Source: Nesterenkonia sedimenti
Lineage (GTDB): Bacteria; Actinomycetota; Actinomycetes; Actinomycetales; Micrococcaceae
DNA length: 64,000 nucleotides
Direction of reading: 5' to 3'
Assembly (NCBI RefSeq): GCF_012641515.1
Contig: NZ_JABAHY010000006.1
Span: 62,001 to 126,000 of the forward strand
The translations under genes and the position numbers were made by a program. Below, in pieces: positions 61,503 to 64,000 of this stretch. The notes under the pieces were generated by a model that saw only the letters and a program-made list of their open reading frames with translations, had not been told where the DNA came from and ran no database searches. The stretch's first letter is position 1; the number at the start of each line of letters is the position of its first letter.

Positions 61503-64000
61503 CCCTGAAGCTCGTTCACCGCCCGACCCGAACCACCGCCCCGGTCCCGCAGGCTGCACCGACAATGCTGGCCGCGCCGCCTGAGCTTGAGGGCAACAGC
61601 GGGGCGATGCCCATGCAGATGATCCTGCCCATCATCGGCGCCCTCTCCTCAGTGACGATGATGGTGGTGCTGCGCCACGGCAACCCGCTGTTCATGATGA
61701 TGGCCGGAGTGATCTTCCTGGTCGCGATCGTCGGCGGCATCGGCTACGCCCTCTCATCCCGCGGTCGGCAGGCCAAACAGCAGCGCCAACAGCGTGAGCT
61801 CTACCTGGACTACCTCGAAGAGACTCGCGCGGACCTCCAGAACCAGATGTCGGAGGTCCAAGCCCAGGCGCTGAGCCTGCACCCGCATCCCAGCCACCTG
61901 GTCAGCGTCATCCAGAACCCCGAAAGGTTCTGGGAACGACGACGTACCGACGCCGACTTCCTCCAGGCCCGACTGGGCACCGGACGGGTCACCCACCAGC
62001 CGATGAGCATCCCGCCCGAGGAATCACCCACCCACCCGCAGGACCCGTTCCTCAAACGCGAGGCCGAGCTGGTCGCCGAGACCTCCGGTCAGGTGGAGGC
62101 CATGCCTATCCAGGCAGCCCTACGGGAGACCGGAACAGTCGCGATCATCGGCGACCACCTCCAAGGGGTGGAACTGGCCCGCAGCATGCTGCTGCAGCTG
62201 GCCACCTTCCACTCACCTGATGACATCATCTTCGCCGGTATCTGGGCCCCGGAGCGGGCCCAGCACTGGCGCGGGGTGGATCTCTTGCCGCATATCCAAG
62301 ACGCCGCCGTCTACGACGGACCGGTGCCGGCCCGGCGGGTCGCACCGTCCATGCAGGAGGTTGCGGCCCTGCTGCGCAATGAACTGACCCAGCGGATGGC
62401 CGCCTACCAGCAGGCTAGACGCAACGGCCTCCACCAGGCCCACACCTCCCGGTTGATCGTCGTCGTCGATGATCACGGCCGCTATGCCACACCACTGCCG
62501 CTGCCCGAGGGAGTCACCGACCTCTTCGGGCTCAACATCACCGTGGTCTATCTGCTCTCCGAACAGCGGCAGGAACCCCGCAATGTCGATATGCGGATCA
62601 CCCTCGAGGAAGCATCCGCGGTGCTGACCACCCGGGCCTCAAGTGCAGAACCGCAGCGGATCACTTTTCAGCCCGATCCTCTGAGCACGGACACCTTCAC
62701 GGCCGCGGCACGCACTATGTCCGGATACCGGTTGCGCCCTGATATCCGCGACGAGATGGAGACCACCAGCAGCTTCGATGTCACTGATCTGCTGGGCTTC
62801 AGTTCAGTCAACGACGTCGCCCCGGACCGGCTCTGGAAACCCCGCACCAGTGGGGACTTCCTCAAGGTGCCCTTCGGCGTCGACGACGCCGGAAACCCCG
62901 TGGACCTGGACCTCAAAGAGAACGCTCAGGGAGGTATGGGCCCCCATGGCATATGCATCGGTGCCACCGGCTCCGGCAAATCCGAAATGCTGCGCACCCT
63001 GATTCTCTCGCTGGTGATGCGACACTCCCCCCAGGACCTCTCCCTGGTGCTGGTCGACTACAAAGGTGGAGCCGCCTTCGCGCCATTTGCCCCGCTGCCC
63101 CATGTGGCCGGGCTGATCGACAACCTTGAAGACGATGCACAGCTGACTGCGCGCGCCAGAACCTCCATCCAAGGAGAAGTGGTGCGCCGGCAGAAGATGC
63201 TCAAAGACGCCGGATCCCTGGCATCGATCACCCAGTATCGGACCATGCGGGAACAGGACCCCGAGATGGAACCGATGCCGCATCTGTTCCTGGTGATCGA
63301 CGAATTTGGTGAGCTGCTCACCGCCGAACCCGATTTTGCCGAGCTCTTCCTGCAGATCGGACGAATCGGCCGGTCTATCGGCGTGCACCTGCTGCTTTCG
63401 AGCCAGCGTCTCGAGGCCGGAAAACTCAAGGGTCTCGACACCTACCTCTCCTACCGGGTGGGCCTGCGCACCTTCAGCGAATCGGAATCCCGCATGGTGC
63501 TGGACAGCAGGGATGCCTTCCACCTGCCTGCCCTGCCCGGCTACGGCTACCTCAAAGTCGACACCTCCCTCTACACCCGGTTCCGCGCCGGATATGTGTC
63601 CGGTCCCGTCCCTGCCGAACAGCAGATTCAGGCCACCGATGATGCACGCCCGCTGCCCCGGCTGCTGCCGGCCTATAATGGGCTCTCCGCGGCAGAACGG
63701 GAGGAGGTGGCTGATGAATCCTTCGATCCCACCCCGCATGCCGAGACCGCACCGGAGCTCATCGATGAGGTCATCTTCCGGCTCACCGATGAGGACAAGC
63801 GGGTCCGGCCGGTATGGCTACCGCCCCTGCCGGAACAGTTGGCCCTGGGCAGCCTCATTGACTCCAGCCAGCAGGGCGGCCGCGGCCTGCAACTGGTCCT
63901 CGGGCTCGAGGACGACCCCGAACACCAGCAGCAGCGGCCCTGGACCATGGACCTGGGCAGCATTGCGGGCCACGCCGCCGTTGTCGGGGGTCCTCGCTCC
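61499..64000 (+). CDS. eccC: Type VII secretion ATPase EccC (right end beyond window)
   Basis: The visible 834 residues include two N-terminal transmembrane helices (about 38-58 and 64-84), a degenerate DUF-type domain, and the first FtsK/SpoIIIE ATPase domain (about 450-720) with Walker A GATGSGKS (near residue 494), VLVDYKGGAAF and Walker B FLVIDEFGELL. The second ATPase domain begins before the edge, and its Walker A starts GGPRS. EccC drives export of WXG100 proteins and recognises their C-terminal tails. It overlaps the MinD-like gene by 4 nt. All critical residues of the first ATPase are present. Confidence 0.92.
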   Translation, partial: MTLKLVHRPTRTTAPVPQAAPTMLAAPPELEGNSGAMPMQMILPIIGALSSVTMMVVLRHGNPLFMMMAGVIFLVAIVGGIGYALSSRGRQAKQQRQQRELYLDYLEETRADLQNQMSEVQAQALSLHPHPSHLVSVIQNPERFWERRRTDADFLQARLGTGRVTHQPMSIPPEESPTHPQDPFLKREAELVAETSGQVEAMPIQAALRETGTVAIIGDHLQGVELARSMLLQLATFHSPDDIIFAGIWAPERAQHWRGVDLLPHIQDAAVYDGPVPARRVAPSMQEVAALLRNELTQRMAAYQQARRNGLHQAHTSRLIVVVDDHGRYATPLPLPEGVTDLFGLNITVVYLLSEQRQEPRNVDMRITLEEASAVLTTRASSAEPQRITFQPDPLSTDTFTAAARTMSGYRLRPDIRDEMETTSSFDVTDLLGFSSVNDVAPDRLWKPRTSGDFLKVPFGVDDAGNPVDLDLKENAQGGMGPHGICIGATGSGKSEMLRTLILSLVMRHSPQDLSLVLVDYKGGAAFAPFAPLPHVAGLIDNLEDDAQLTARARTSIQGEVVRRQKMLKDAGSLASITQYRTMREQDPEMEPMPHLFLVIDEFGELLTAEPDFAELFLQIGRIGRSIGVHLLLSSQRLEAGKLKGLDTYLSYRVGLRTFSESESRMVLDSRDAFHLPALPGYGYLKVDTSLYTRFRAGYVSGPVPAEQQIQATDDARPLPRLLPAYNGLSAAEREEVADESFDPTPHAETAPELIDEVIFRLTDEDKRVRPVWLPPLPEQLALGSLIDSSQQGGRGLQLVLGLEDDPEHQQQRPWTMDLGSIAGHAAVVGGPRS

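Overview
The window is 64 kb of GC-rich DNA from an actinobacterium, most likely Corynebacterium or a close relative in the Corynebacteriales. The evidence is gene content and order: OtsA/OtsB trehalose synthesis, a cspB-type gene next to a DUF3027-like gene and serC, a DtxR repressor with every metal ligand, several secreted NlpC/P60 endopeptidases, sucCD beside pcrA, and an Ecc-type (type VII) secretion locus. No rRNA gene is present to fix the species. Many genes appear leaderless: a TANNNT box ends 6 to 7 nt before an ATG or GTG.

Layout. 1-2011: malate synthase (aceB, cut by the left edge) divergent from an IclR regulator. 2051-2604: ribbon-helix-helix/ParE-like toxin-antitoxin pair. 2624-7374: otsA-otsB-DUF4032 operon and a membrane-anchored DsbA-like protein. 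7438: tRNA-Thr. 7844-14794: drug-efflux MFS protein, a two-component system, cold-shock protein, DUF3027-like protein, serC and dtxR. 14870-22690: three NlpC/P60 secreted proteins sharing one promoter design, with an HNH nuclease, cspA, a broken lipoprotein and an EamA/RpiR pair between them. 22807-24706: hydrolase and a chimeric ORF. 24707-25616: decayed DNA.

25617-30821 is a copper-homeostasis island: Csp3-like copper storage protein, frameshifted cueP, DUF305 lipoprotein, an acyltransferase-like membrane protein and a CopRS-like two-component system. Three of its promoters carry 9-2-9 direct repeats of TGAAGRTTS type. 30937-41469 is mobile and accessory DNA: an orphan NlpC-type promoter, an IS630-family element, a CmtR/P1B-ATPase/monooxygenase metal operon, a remnant of a mobilisable element (coupling protein, SSB, DUF4913) and a large serine recombinase integrated at tRNA-Arg(CCT).

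41524-50980 returns to a chromosomal backbone: small membrane proteins (two interrupted by TAG), formamidase, pcrA, sucCD and a PPOX-family protein. 51182 to the right edge is a type VII secretion locus: DUF6177, two WXG100-like proteins, DUF6507, a polymorphic toxin with a C-terminal Ntox15-like nuclease domain, immunity candidates including a DUF1851 protein, then FHA/RDD, EccB-like, EccD, MinD-like and EccC (cut by the edge).

The signals most worth a second look are the Ntox15/DUF1851 pairing inside a type VII locus, the CopR-type repeat regulon, the GTNAC-N6-GTNAC promoter family including an orphan copy beside an IS, and five in-frame TAG codons in four otherwise open genes between 33 and 44 kb.
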